From Haloprofundus halobius (GTDB taxonomy: Archaea; Halobacteriota; Halobacteria; Halobacteriales; Haloferacaceae), in the NCBI RefSeq assembly GCF_020097835.1, contig NZ_CP083667.1, forward strand, positions 1 to 64,000: DNA of 64,000 bases. The letters are read 5' to 3'. Positions 1 to 8,015 of the stretch are shown one piece after another (the stretch's first letter is position 1; the number at the start of each line of letters is the position of its first letter). The position numbers were made by a program, and so were the translations under genes. The notes under the pieces were generated by a model. It worked only from the letters and a program-made list of their open reading frames with translations. It searched no databases and was not told the DNA's origin.

Positions 1-272
1 CTGAGTTGGGCACGCAGATAACATTCACCAAGTATGTTCACCAAATCCATTCATCGATGAACAAGGCAAGGAGAGGGGATATCGGGCTTCAAAGTCCCGA
101 ATCGGACGTCCAAGGGAGATCGCGAACGCGCGGGAAGGCGGCGTGAGTGGCACCGAACGGGTTGGGAACCAGGACAGATGTTCAGTACATGTGTTCACTA
201 CAATCATCAATGGTGTTCAGTCATTGGTGTGTCTGACGTACCTTCAAGAGGGATGCCACACATGTCGCGTAC
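1..272. promoter_or_regulatory. Repeat-bearing leader upstream of parA
   Basis: There is no convincing gene here. The stretch carries repeated GTTCACCA/TGTTCA words: GTTCACCA twice near 20-45, then TGTTCAGT, TGTGTTCACT and GTGTTCAGT between 178 and 225. Just before the parA start are two ACATGT palindromes (about 259-264 and 271-276), the second overlapping the start codon. Repeats directly upstream of a parA-like gene often serve as autoregulatory operator or centromere-like sites. That role is inferred from position only. Confidence 0.4.
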
Positions 273-1148
273 ATGTTAGCGTACTCGACATACAGCGAGG
301 CCGGCGGGGTGGGCAAAACCACCACCGCGGCGAACTTGGCTGTCGCGCACGCACGGGCGGGACTGAAACCGCTCGTCGTTCCACTCGACCCGCAGGACGG
401 AGACCTGTCTCGACTGTTCGGCGTCGACGACCAGCGGACCGACCCTGTCGACAATCTGGTTCGACACATGATTCGGCGCCCGAAAGGCGAGTTTCAGGAC
501 CTCGTCCGGACGGTCGAGGGCGTCGACATCGTCCCCGAACACAACATGCTCTCGGACCTCGCGGAGTACCTTCAACGCGAGAAAGATCAAGCGGAGGCGA
601 TGGGCGAAGCTTTCGGGGTGCATGCTCAACTCCTCCGCGTCCTCCGCGAGGCGAACGTCCCGGACGAGTACGACGTCCTCATCTGTGACCCCCCGGCGAC
701 GGAAGGGCCGCACCTCTACAACGCGATTCACGCCACCCGGTCGCTCGTCATCCCCGTCGAACCTAGTGCGAAAGGACGCGCAGCGGTCGAAGGACTGGAA
801 GCGCTCGTCGCCGGCTTCGAAGAGCAACTCGAAATCGACGTCGGCGTACTCGCGGCCGTCCCTATCGGGTTCAAAAACACGCGAGACCAGCGGACCGTCC
901 TCGAAGAGATCAACTACGCCATTCCGGAGATCGTCGGTGAGCGCGCGTCGCTGATGGAAGGCAGTTGGATGCAGCAGTGTTCGGCGTTCACCTACGTCCG
1001 CGAGCACCGCGACCGTCGCCGCAATTACGAACTGGAGACGCTCGCGCAGTTCGACCGACTCGCCCGACATCTGGAAGCGGAGGTCGGTATCGAGGCACCC
1101 AACCCGCCGGAACCGGGTGACGTCGAGCACGAGGTGATGGCACCATGA
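273..1148 (+). CDS. parA: ParA/Soj-type plasmid partition ATPase
   Basis: A 291-aa cytosolic P-loop ATPase of the ParA/MinD superfamily that would drive plasmid segregation. The phosphate-binding loop is at residues 9-17 (EAGGVGKTT). The 'signature' lysine of classical ParA (KGGxGKT) is Ala here, so only the second lysine is kept. The switch region DPQDGD is at about 39-44 and the Walker B-like strand VLICDPPATEG at about 134-144. The ATG at 273 leaves only eight residues before the P-loop, as usual for short ParA forms. Its stop overlaps the start of the next gene by 4 bp (ATGA), implying translational coupling with the partner protein. Confidence 0.9.
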   Translation: MLAYSTYSEAGGVGKTTTAANLAVAHARAGLKPLVVPLDPQDGDLSRLFGVDDQRTDPVDNLVRHMIRRPKGEFQDLVRTVEGVDIVPEHNMLSDLAEYLQREKDQAEAMGEAFGVHAQLLRVLREANVPDEYDVLICDPPATEGPHLYNAIHATRSLVIPVEPSAKGRAAVEGLEALVAGFEEQLEIDVGVLAAVPIGFKNTRDQRTVLEEINYAIPEIVGERASLMEGSWMQQCSAFTYVREHRDRRRNYELETLAQFDRLARHLEAEVGIEAPNPPEPGDVEHEVMAP

Positions 1149-1555
1149 CCGGGATGAAGGAAGGCGCTGGCGAAGACCCGTTCGCGGAGGACACCGAGAC
1201 AGAAGAACCGAATGATAAACCCGATGATGCGATAGAGTATTCCAGTTCGAGCGAAGAGTCGAACGAGGAGACCGAATCGACGGCGCGAGAGCAGTCGACA
1301 ACGCAACGGACGATGCAGATTCCGTACAAATTCCGCCGCGACGGCGTTCAAGACGGGCGAACCCGCGTCCCGCTGTTTCTCCAACCCGAGACGAAAAACG
1401 CCGAACGTGACGCGCTTCGCGAGATGGAAGAGCGGTTCAACGACGATGTTTCCCTGACCGATCTCCGGGAGGCCCTGATGCGAGTCGGACTCGAACATCT
1501 CGACGAGGCCGAAGACCACCTCAAAGAGTGGGGCTACGGTATGACGTTCGAGTAA
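1145..1555 (+). CDS. ParA-associated small acidic protein
   Basis: A 136-aa protein whose gene overlaps parA by 4 bp. The first 60 residues are a low-complexity acidic, Ser/Thr-rich linker. The last 80 (from about YKFRRDGVQ) look folded and end in a predicted helical segment (LREALMRVGLEHLDEAEDHL). Position suggests the DNA-binding or adaptor partner of ParA. No ParB motif or clear ribbon-helix-helix can be named by eye, so the function is inferred from context only. Confidence 0.7.
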   Translation: MTGMKEGAGEDPFAEDTETEEPNDKPDDAIEYSSSSEESNEETESTAREQSTTQRTMQIPYKFRRDGVQDGRTRVPLFLQPETKNAERDALREMEERFNDDVSLTDLREALMRVGLEHLDEAEDHLKEWGYGMTFE

Positions 1556-1625
1556 GCGTAGCCGAGAGCGGTACGTGACCGTTTTCCATCGGGACGAGAG
1601 TTCGACGAGTCCGACCCGACTGCAG

Positions 1626-1895
1626 TCATTCGAACACCGGCCTCTCTAGGTCGTCGGCTTCGAGTGCGGACGGCTCGTGAACGTACTCGCGGTAAATGTG
1701 ATGTGCGGCCGTCCCGCCGTAGGAGACGGCGAAACTACCACAGACGAGCATCAGATACGACATCTCGTGGGCGTGCGCGAACGAACACAGCAAAATCATG
1801 GTAGCCGCGATGAACGCGTGGAACGCGAGGAACGGTCGGTAGTCGTCGGTAGTCATCGGTAGATAGGTCTCTGTCTCTCGGGCAACGCCGGTCAC
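1626..1895 (-). CDS. Small predicted membrane protein
   Basis: An 89-aa ORF. The start at 1895 could instead be the internal Met at 1853 (MTTDDYRPF), giving about 75 aa. Two hydrophobic helices are visible (FLAFHAFIAATMILLCSFAHA and MSYLMLVCGSFAVSYGGTA), followed by an acidic cytoplasmic tail. The family is unknown to me. It is convergent with the parA operon. Confidence 0.55.
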   Translation of the reverse strand: MTGVARETETYLPMTTDDYRPFLAFHAFIAATMILLCSFAHAHEMSYLMLVCGSFAVSYGGTAAHHIYREYVHEPSALEADDLERPVFE

Positions 1896-2048
1896 GGGGC
1901 CCGTACGCTGACGGTGAGGGCGGGTTTCGACCCCTGTCTCGACGAAACCGTCATAGGTCGGGACTAACAGTTCTTTTGTTTTGTTTTCCGTTGTGGGTCG
2001 TCGTGGGCGTCGCCGGAAAGCACCGCCCGAATTCGCCCAGTAGACCGC

Positions 2049-3062
2049 TCAGCTGAGGATGAGCGGTCCGACGGTGAGCGTCTGTTTTGCGACCGTCGCA
2101 AGCCGGAGCACGTAGGCGGTGAACACCAAGAACGGGGTGACAGAGAGCGCGAACGCGATGCTAACGGCCCAGAGCATCGTTTCGAGGCCCAGTAACGTGC
2201 CGCCGAACGTGGTCGGGTCGACGAACACCACCATCCCACCGGCGACAATGAGCGCCGGAATCGACGCATACAGAATCGCACGCGACAGTTTCACCAGCGC
2301 CCACTGAATGTACAACACTTTGACGTACTCGCGGACGGGGCCGAACATCGTCACCGCCTCCAACATCTCCCGAAACGCCGTCCGCTGTGCGTCGGTGAGA
2401 TCGTCTCTGAACCGCTCGCCGAGTTGACGGATGTCGTACATCTTCCGGGCGTAGTTGAAATCCAGCGCCGGGGAGATGACGGCGAACGTTCCGAAGTCCG
2501 CACCTTCGAGTTCGTCGTACGCCGTATCGGCGTTTCCTTTCAGGTCTTCGACGTACGTCTCGACGGTTGTCCGTAGCTCGTCGTTGTCGCTGTCAGCAAC
2601 AGCCTCTCTGAGGGCGTTCGCTCGCTGTTCGCTCGTCTCGATGAGTTTTCGGAGGAACACCGCGGGATCTGCGGGCGTAATCTCGCCGAACAGCTCATCG
2701 GTGTTCTGATAGAAGTCCATCGTCGTGTCCATCCGGGCTCGTTGGGTTCCCAAGGAGCCGATCTCTTGTGAGAGCACGAGCTGGTTGATCGAGACGACGA
2801 GCGTCGTACTCGTGATGATAGCGCCGACGAGTCCCGAGAAGACCGTCTCGACCATGTCGCTGGTCTCCATCATCGACTGCAGCAACACCGGCTTGAGAAG
2901 CCCGAACAGCATGAACGAACCGAATACGAGGAGCGCGAGTCCCCCAACGATGATCCAGCGATTCGCGCTGAGCAACAACCAGAACAGATACCTGTTCAGG
3001 TCGGTTCGACGTCGAAGCCGATCCGCCGTCGAGAGGCTCGTCTCGGTACCGGAGTCACTCAT
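2049..3062 (-). CDS. Haloarchaeal multi-pass membrane protein, function unknown
   Basis: A 337-aa protein with a charged N-terminus and two helices at about 27-50 and 70-95. A soluble acidic helical domain of about 110 residues follows, then two C-terminal helices (about 255-275 and 290-320). The arrangement (2 TM, soluble region, 2 TM) recalls bestrophin-like or ion-channel-like membrane proteins, but no defining motif was recognised. The start overlaps the end of the DUF4177-like gene by 8 bp, so the two form an operon. Confidence 0.7.
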   Translation of the reverse strand: MSDSGTETSLSTADRLRRRTDLNRYLFWLLLSANRWIIVGGLALLVFGSFMLFGLLKPVLLQSMMETSDMVETVFSGLVGAIITSTTLVVSINQLVLSQEIGSLGTQRARMDTTMDFYQNTDELFGEITPADPAVFLRKLIETSEQRANALREAVADSDNDELRTTVETYVEDLKGNADTAYDELEGADFGTFAVISPALDFNYARKMYDIRQLGERFRDDLTDAQRTAFREMLEAVTMFGPVREYVKVLYIQWALVKLSRAILYASIPALIVAGGMVVFVDPTTFGGTLLGLETMLWAVSIAFALSVTPFLVFTAYVLRLATVAKQTLTVGPLILS

Positions 3063-3252
3063 CGTACACCGGCCGTTTCAGTATCAGCAGCTTCGTCCCG
3101 CCTTTGTCGTAGTCGATAGTCGCGGTCAGTTCCCACCCGTCCGCGCCGAGGTCGTTGAGTTCGGCGGTCGGGTCGATCGTCTCGCGTTTGGTCAGCCCTT
3201 TCGGCGGTTCGATGGTCTTGTACTCCCACGCCGGTCGCTGATTCGTCCCCAT
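3055..3252 (-). CDS. DUF4177-like small protein
   Basis: A 65-aa protein that opens WEYKTI and has the pattern LNDLGADGWELTATID near residues 33-48. The phrase 'LN..G..GWEL' is characteristic of the DUF4177 family of short beta-alpha-beta proteins. The biochemical role is unknown. It is the first gene of a two-gene operon with the membrane protein downstream (8 bp overlap). Confidence 0.7.
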   Translation of the reverse strand: MGTNQRPAWEYKTIEPPKGLTKRETIDPTAELNDLGADGWELTATIDYDKGGTKLLILKRPVYDE

Positions 3253-3470
3253 ACACCCTACACACGATACACTCAGATGAATTACTACTGGTCAGGTGAC
3301 CCGTGGCTTCCTGTTTCAACGACGCGCTTTGCAGGCACGACACGGAACGACGAATCGTCGCTCGCGTTCGCACCCGTAGGGAGCGCAGTCTCCGCAGGCG
3401 TTGATGCGGTCTCTTCGAGGAGAACCGTGGAGTTGTTCCCCATAATCTTCACGCAAATGCGAGGAGGAAG

Positions 3471-3490
3471 CCTACGGCTTTAGCCGTGGG
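3471..3490. repeat. IS200/IS605-type terminal hairpin remnant
   Basis: An inverted repeat CCtACGGCT-TT-AGCCGTgGG embedded in aGGAaGCC...GGGAGGAatCC. It resembles the hairpins at the downstream ends of haloarchaeal IS200/IS605 (IS1341-type) elements. No tnpB remains next to it. Similar hairpins occur at about 5831, 32672, 49286, 59800 and 62614. Confidence 0.45.
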
Positions 3491-3794
3491 AGGAATCCGA
3501 CTACCTGCTGCACAAACTACGAACGATAGCAGTCCGACTCCCCTACGACTTCAGTCGTTGGTTGCTGACACCCCCTCCAGTAGTTCCGGAGTTATCACCC
3601 GAATAGACGCTAGCAGCCGCGAAATACGAGAAATACCGTTGCTACGGAAGAAGTGGTCTGTACGGGGAGGATACCTCGTTGATGGAGAGAATCACTAACG
3701 GAGTATAAACGTTCTGTTTCGACACTCCGAATTCGATCCCGACACTTCGGCCACACCAGTATTTCCGGAGCTTCCGGAGAAGCGCGAGCGTCGA

Positions 3795-3824
3795 ACACCC
3801 TCACTCCACCATTTCCTAAGCTAT
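3795..3824 (-). repeat. Origin recognition box (ORB), inverted
   Basis: On the minus strand this reads ATAGCTtaGGAAAtGGTGGA followed by GTGAGGGTGT. It pairs with 4032-4063 as an inverted repeat with about 200 bp of AT-rich DNA between. The core GGAAA.GGTGGAGTG is shared with the repeats downstream of cdc6. Confidence 0.7.
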
Positions 3825-3885
3825 TGGCTCCGAAGGTAGGGGAGGCCTCGGGAAAGAGGAGGATGCTGCCGGGTTCGCGTGCGAA

Positions 3886-3990
3886 GTGATATTCAAGATA
3901 CACAAAATGCGAATATAACAAATAAATTATGTTTTGTGTTCTATCTACTACGGGTATGGTTGAATACGTTTTTTATTAAATCTTTCTCTC
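3886..3990. other. AT-rich putative duplex unwinding element
   Basis: A markedly AT-rich stretch (for example ACAAATAAATTATG and TTTTTTATTAAATC) in otherwise GC-rich DNA. It lies between the two inverted ORBs, where archaeal origins place the duplex-unwinding element. Confidence 0.6.
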
Positions 3991-4031
3991 CAGCAGTTCT
4001 CCGTCTCCACGGGTGGGGGTTCGTGAACACG

Positions 4032-4063
4032 ATAGCTTCGGAAATAGTGGAGTGAGAGGGTGT
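4032..4063 (+). repeat. Origin recognition box (ORB)
   Basis: ATAGCTTCGGAAATAGTGGA followed by GTGAGAGGGTGT. This is the plus-strand partner of 3795-3824, with near-identical sequence including the 3' GTGAG.GGGTGT tail. Such tails often extend the ORB on the side facing the unwinding element. Confidence 0.7.
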
Positions 4064-4076
4064 AATAAATGACCGA

Positions 4077-4098
4077 GGCTCCGGAACCGGTGGTGTGT
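4077..4098 (+). repeat. ORB-like repeat
   Basis: GGCTCCGGAACCGGTGGTGT is a variant of the ORB core GCTCCGGAAACGGTGGAGTG. Confidence 0.6.
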
Positions 4099-4128
4099 CC
4101 CGAGTATTAATATCTTCGAGCTTCGGAC

Positions 4129-4150
4129 GCTCCGGAAGCGGTGGTTTTAT
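4129..4150 (+). repeat. ORB-like repeat at the cdc6 promoter
   Basis: GCTCCGGAAGCGGTGGTTTT, preceded by a half-site GAGCTTCGGA at 4118. It lies 27-48 bp upstream of the cdc6 start, so Cdc6 binding here would overlap its own promoter. Autoregulation is plausible but inferred. Confidence 0.6.
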
Positions 4151-4176
4151 CTCGGTCCTCTATGTGCGTTTCTCAC

Positions 4177-5433
4177 ATGGGGATGTTCGAGCGAGACCGC
4201 CTCGTGTTCGCCGATGCCGAACCTCTGGACGACTCGTACGAACCGGAGGACATCCGCGAGCGGGACAAGGAACTCGCGAAGTACCAGCGCGCGCTGCAGC
4301 CGATAATCGACAACCGCCCGACCTCGAACATCTTCCTGTACGGGAAGACGGGGACGGGGAAGACAGTCGCGACCAAGTTCATGCTCTCACACCTCGAACA
4401 CGACGCCGAGAAGTACGACGACATCGACCTTTCGACCGTCTGGGTCGGCTGTGAGAACCTCTCCTCGTCGTATCAGGTCGCAGTATCGCTCGTGAACGAA
4501 CTCCGCCTCGAGAAGGGAAAGGACAGAATCAGCACGACTGGCTACTCTCAACAACGGGTCTTCGACATCCTCTACGAGGAGCTCGACTCCTTCGGTGACA
4601 CCGTCGTCATCGTCCTCGACGAGATCGACAACATCGGCGACTCCGACGACATCCTCTACGGACTTCCCCGCGCTCGCTCGAACGGCTACGTCGAGAACGT
4701 CCAGCCCGTCATCGTCGGAATCAGCAACGACTTCCAGTTCAGAGACAGCCTCTCCCCGAAGGTCAAAGACACACTCGCCGAAAAGGAGATCCTCTTTCCG
4801 CCGTATGACGCGAATCAACTCCGTTCGATTCTGGAGCCGCGGGCGGAGAAAGCGTTTCACGACGATGTACTCGAAGGCGACGTCGTTCCGCTGTGTGCTG
4901 CGCTCTCCGCCCAAGACACCGGCTCCGCTCGCCAGGCGATTCGGCTCCTCCGGGAAGCGGGCGAACTCGCACAGGCCGAGGACGTCGCCACCGTCACCGA
5001 CGACCACGTCCGAGGCGCACAGGACGAACTCGAAAAGAACCAACTGTACGAGGGAATGCAGGAACTCACGACGCAGGGTCACGTCGTCCTCTGCGCGCTC
5101 GCGTACCACGAAGCGCGTGACGATGTGCCGGTTCGCTCTCGCGACCTCTACGAGCAGTACGTGAATATCTGTAATCAGCTCGACGCCGATAGCGTGAGCG
5201 GTCGTCGAGTTCGCGACCACCTCTCCGATCTTAACATGCTCGGACTGATCAACGTCTACGAACGAAACGAGGGGCTCTCCGCCGGCCGGTATCACGAGTA
5301 CGAACTCAATGTACCGCTGGATGCGGTGCTCAACGTATTGCTCTCGATCTCTCGGTTCGAGGAGATTGCCGAATCGATTCAGTCGAACGCGACTCAGAAC
5401 GACGTCCTTCAGTCGGATATCTCCGATTACTGA
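4177..5433 (+). CDS. cdc6: Orc1/Cdc6 replication initiator
   Basis: A 418-aa archaeal Orc1/Cdc6-type AAA+ protein that binds ORBs and loads the replicative helicase. Walker A GKTGTGKT is at residues 56-63 and Walker B IVLDEIDNI at about 144-152. The AAA+ lid follows, with a C-terminal winged-helix domain (about 310-400) for DNA binding. I chose MGMFERD at 4177; the frame is open to 4141, but the extra 12 residues run into the ORB. The length fits the family. ORBs flank it on both sides, so it very likely serves this origin. Confidence 0.93.
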   Translation: MGMFERDRLVFADAEPLDDSYEPEDIRERDKELAKYQRALQPIIDNRPTSNIFLYGKTGTGKTVATKFMLSHLEHDAEKYDDIDLSTVWVGCENLSSSYQVAVSLVNELRLEKGKDRISTTGYSQQRVFDILYEELDSFGDTVVIVLDEIDNIGDSDDILYGLPRARSNGYVENVQPVIVGISNDFQFRDSLSPKVKDTLAEKEILFPPYDANQLRSILEPRAEKAFHDDVLEGDVVPLCAALSAQDTGSARQAIRLLREAGELAQAEDVATVTDDHVRGAQDELEKNQLYEGMQELTTQGHVVLCALAYHEARDDVPVRSRDLYEQYVNICNQLDADSVSGRRVRDHLSDLNMLGLINVYERNEGLSAGRYHEYELNVPLDAVLNVLLSISRFEEIAESIQSNATQNDVLQSDISDY

Positions 5434-5473
5434 GTCGCTGGTTTGGTACCCCGACGGCCCGCTTTCTATCAGA

Positions 5474-5496
5474 AGCTTCGGAAACGGTGGAGTGTG
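5474..5496 (+). repeat. ORB downstream of cdc6
   Basis: AGCTTCGGAAACGGTGGAGT is the best match to the window's ORB core. It lies 40 bp after the cdc6 stop. Confidence 0.7.
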
Positions 5497-5561
5497 CATA
5501 ATTTCTACGAGTGAGAATCCATCTACGAAAATACTGTGTGGTTGAGAATAACCGGTCGAAA

Positions 5562-5586
5562 TAGCTCCGGAAACGGTGGAGTGCGG
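5562..5586 (+). repeat. ORB downstream of cdc6
   Basis: TAGCTCCGGAAACGGTGGAG is a direct repeat of the ORB at 5474, in the same orientation and 88 bp apart. Confidence 0.7.
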
Positions 5587-5665
5587 GGAGTACCGTGAGT
5601 GTCTAGCTCCAAGAAAAGACCGGAATCGGACACACCTACCGAGACAGGGCAAGAACCTTGTTTTC

Positions 5666-5684
5666 CGTTGGGGTTCCCCCAACG
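5666..5684. repeat. Perfect hairpin in the origin region
   Basis: CGTTGGGG-TTC-CCCCAACG, an 8-bp perfect stem, flanked by TTTTC upstream and GAAAA downstream, which could extend the stem. It could be a terminator, or the G-rich element next to ORBs; I cannot tell which. Confidence 0.5.
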
Positions 5685-5830
5685 AAGAAAACGGTGAACC
5701 CCAGGTAAATATAATATAAGTCCAAAGGTAATCCAGTTCGTTGGACTGGCGTTCATCGCCTACTCACTACGCATCGCGGTGAATCGCTGAGTCAGTAATT
5801 TATTGTTTCAAAATCAATTCAGTAGTTGTC

Positions 5831-5863
5831 GGATTCCCTCCCGCCGTGAAGGACGGAATTCCC
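5831..5863. repeat. IS200/IS605-type end remnant
   Basis: GGATTCCCTCCCGCCGTGAA then GGACGGAATTCCC has nested short inverted repeats (GGAaTTCC arms and CCGT...ACGG). It resembles the right-end sequence of haloarchaeal IS1341-type elements. No transposase gene is adjacent. Confidence 0.4.
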
Positions 5864-5889
5864 TCCTTACAGGAAGATGGTGGCATCTT

Positions 5890-6546
5890 TTATTGCTCGA
5901 ATCTCTGATCGTCGGTTTCAGGTCCGTTCAGTCGTTCGAGGTACTTGGCTGGAACGCGCTTGACGGTGAATGTTCCTTCTCCCCGTTTGTCGATCTCATA
6001 GCCGTCTTGCTTCATCTTACTGGCGTCGATAGCAAGCACAACAGGACTGTCAGCGTGTCGTCGCCCGACAACCCGCGCCTCCTCAACCGTTTCTGAGAGA
6101 TGGACGTACTGCCGCGACATCGGCCGCAATCCCTCCTCGAAAATTTCATCAAGCGCCCCCGGGTTGGTTCCGTGATACAGTCGATTTGGTACTGTCGACT
6201 CGGTCGCTTCGAGATCGACATCGATTGAGTGACCGTAGGCAGCACGAATCCGGCCATCTTGACGCTCAAACCGTCCCTTCTCGTCAGCTTCGATGACTGC
6301 CACAACCTGTCTGAGTTCAGCCCACGCGTATTTGTCTGTGACAGTATCGATGAGGGAATCAAAGTCGGACCATCCCTGTAGATTGATGGACAAACCGACA
6401 TCATCGGGAAAGTGACGTAACGCACCACTCATAAACTTCGAGAGTTGACGTCGACGTTTTTCATTGAGCACAGGCTCGCCTTCATCGCCGCAAACGGGGC
6501 AGCTACCATCAGCGAAATAACCGTGGTCGTCGCAGACTCGAATCAC
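5890..6546 (-). CDS. kptA: RNA 2'-phosphotransferase KptA/Tpt1
   Basis: A 218-aa protein of the KptA/Tpt1 family, which transfers a 2'-phosphate from RNA to NAD. The N-terminus carries a zinc-ribbon-like set C5, H8, C16, C19, an extension common in archaeal members. The catalytic core follows: LSKFMSGALRHFP (usual 'LS..L...LRH'), IRAAYGHS (usual IRANQGHS; Asn-Gln replaced by Ala-Tyr), LYHGT and PMSRQYVHLS. The length is normal. It stands alone beside the origin. Haloarchaeal tRNA introns are ligated without a 2'-phosphate, so the physiological substrate is unclear. Confidence 0.88.
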   Translation of the reverse strand: MIRVCDDHGYFADGSCPVCGDEGEPVLNEKRRRQLSKFMSGALRHFPDDVGLSINLQGWSDFDSLIDTVTDKYAWAELRQVVAVIEADEKGRFERQDGRIRAAYGHSIDVDLEATESTVPNRLYHGTNPGALDEIFEEGLRPMSRQYVHLSETVEEARVVGRRHADSPVVLAIDASKMKQDGYEIDKRGEGTFTVKRVPAKYLERLNGPETDDQRFEQ

Positions 6547-6636
6547 GACTCGACAACTTGGATCGCGACCGACTTGTGGCTCACGTCTCTATCACACCGT
6601 CTCGACCTTTCGTGGCCAAAGGAGGTGTCTACAGAC

Positions 6637-7930
6637 TCAATCGTGAGTTGATGACAATGTGGGGAGTACGTCGGACAGATTATAGAGGTGTACATCGTTT
6701 CGCGCCTCAGCTGCGTGTTTGACATCGTCGGTGTATCCCGAGCGGCTGAACAAGACATAGAGCGGCTCGGTATTTGCAGGCTCATCTCCCCATTGCACCT
6801 CCGCCGCTGTTTGTTCGAGATTTAAGAGAACCTCCTCACTTACTGGTGGAGACGTGAACTTACCTTACCGACCACAAGCCCCTCTTCGCTCAAGCCAACG
6901 ACGTCCAGTTCGTGCTGTTTGAACCACCATTGGCCAACATTGATGAAGCGTCGGTTGATCAGCTGTGGTAGTGCGTGCTGACAAAGTCGCTCAAACAACG
7001 GGCTCACGTAATCTGTAATCTCGGGTTTGACGAATTCGTCGTATGCCTTCTCGCCGGGGATGCGAAGCCGGTCTTGGTTGTCGTATACGAACCGGAACCA
7101 AAATCGGAACAACGGCGCGGCAATCCGATACCGCCTCGTTTCGACGCTGTCGGAGATTCCGTCACGGGAATGTGGCGTCAACGAGGCGGAGCCGCCGAAG
7201 CTTTTGCAAATACACACTAAGCGATTGTGACTCTACACCAGCCATGCTGCGATTTCGTTCGGTGTCCGACGGCCATGTGTAAGCACACAAAGGATACTAA
7301 AGTACGTGTTCGGCTGTCGGAATTCCGTCCGAAGCAAGAATTCCGGTTCCGAATATAGAAGCCCACGCTCAGAAAGAATCGGCTGTTGGACGCTCGTCGC
7401 CAGCGACTGCTCAGAGTCAATTGTTTGGAGGTAGTGCAGGGTCCCACCGTAGATCGCCCACGCCGTGATAGCCGTCTCGATGTCATACTCTGGGAAGAAA
7501 TGACGCGCATCACCAGCTGAGAGCGGTTTCAGATCGATCGTTGCGGTCCGACGACCGTACAACGGCGCACTTCCAGACAAGACCTTCTCCTCTATGACGC
7601 TGATCGACGACCCGACAAGGACGAGCGTCATATCCGTTTCTTGTAACTGCATGTCCCAGACGCGTTGAATCCGCGACGGGAGGGACTCGTCTTCCTCGAT
7701 GAGAAACGGGAACTCGTCGATAACGACGATAGCGTCTTCTCCCCCAAGCACTTCGAGCAGCGCCTCCCAGTCTCGACGAACATTCCGTACCGACGGGAAC
7801 TGCGTCGCCGTCGAGTCAACGAACTGACAATTAGATTTTGCGCAGTTGATTCGACTGCCTGATAATACACCGCGTCGTCTCGATCTGCGATGGACTGTCG
7901 GACTAACCGCTCTTTCCAAGCCGCCGCCGT
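6637..7930 (-). pseudogene. Archaeal P-loop ATPase (DUF234-type), frameshifted and 5'-truncated
   Basis: At least three minus-strand frames together match one archaeal ATPase family protein. About 7870-7800 encodes YYQAVESTAQN. 7233-7800 encodes FVDSTATQFPSVRNVRRDWE, then Walker B-like IVVIDEFPFLIEEDES and VLVGSSISVIEE. 6840-7217 encodes the C-terminal half (FERLCQHALPQL, VGQWWFKQHELDVVGLSEEG), and 6637-6850 ends in VHLYNLSDVLPTLSS. The Walker A N-terminus is missing next to the IS630 remnant that starts at 8016. Such ATPases are common orphan genes on haloarchaeal plasmids. This copy cannot make a working protein. Confidence 0.8.
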
Positions 7931-8015
7931 GGTATTACAAACAGCTCGTAATCATCTATCGAAAGAAAGTCACTATGACGATAAGATGGAAACTCTCAAA
8001 CAGTATCTCAAGAAG

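Larger units (their letters stand above)
3253..4176. other. oriC: Replication origin, left part (non-coding)
   Basis: About 0.9 kb without a convincing gene upstream of cdc6. It contains the hairpin at 3471, an inverted pair of long ORB-like repeats (3795-3824 minus, 4032-4063 plus) enclosing an AT-rich stretch (about 3886-3990), and two further ORBs at 4077 and 4129. An inverted ORB pair around an AT-rich element next to an Orc1/Cdc6 gene is the standard archaeal origin arrangement. Confidence 0.75.
5434..5889. other. Replication origin, right part (non-coding)
   Basis: No gene recognised. It holds two strong ORBs (5474-5496, 5562-5586), a G/C-rich hairpin (5666-5684) reminiscent of the G-string next to haloarchaeal ORBs, a short AT-rich patch around 5705-5720, and an IS-end-like repeat at 5831-5863. 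Confidence 0.6.

Noticed and set aside
276-1301. A 341-codon minus-strand ORF opposite parA
   Set aside because: Antisense shadow of a gene with Walker motifs.
4387-5682. A 431-codon minus-strand ORF opposite cdc6
   Set aside because: Antisense shadow of a clear Orc1/Cdc6 gene; it also runs through the downstream ORBs.
5660-5702. Hairpin after cdc6 as a simple intrinsic terminator of cdc6
   Set aside because: It lies 230 bp after the stop, beyond two ORBs, so an origin role is at least as likely. I left the function open.
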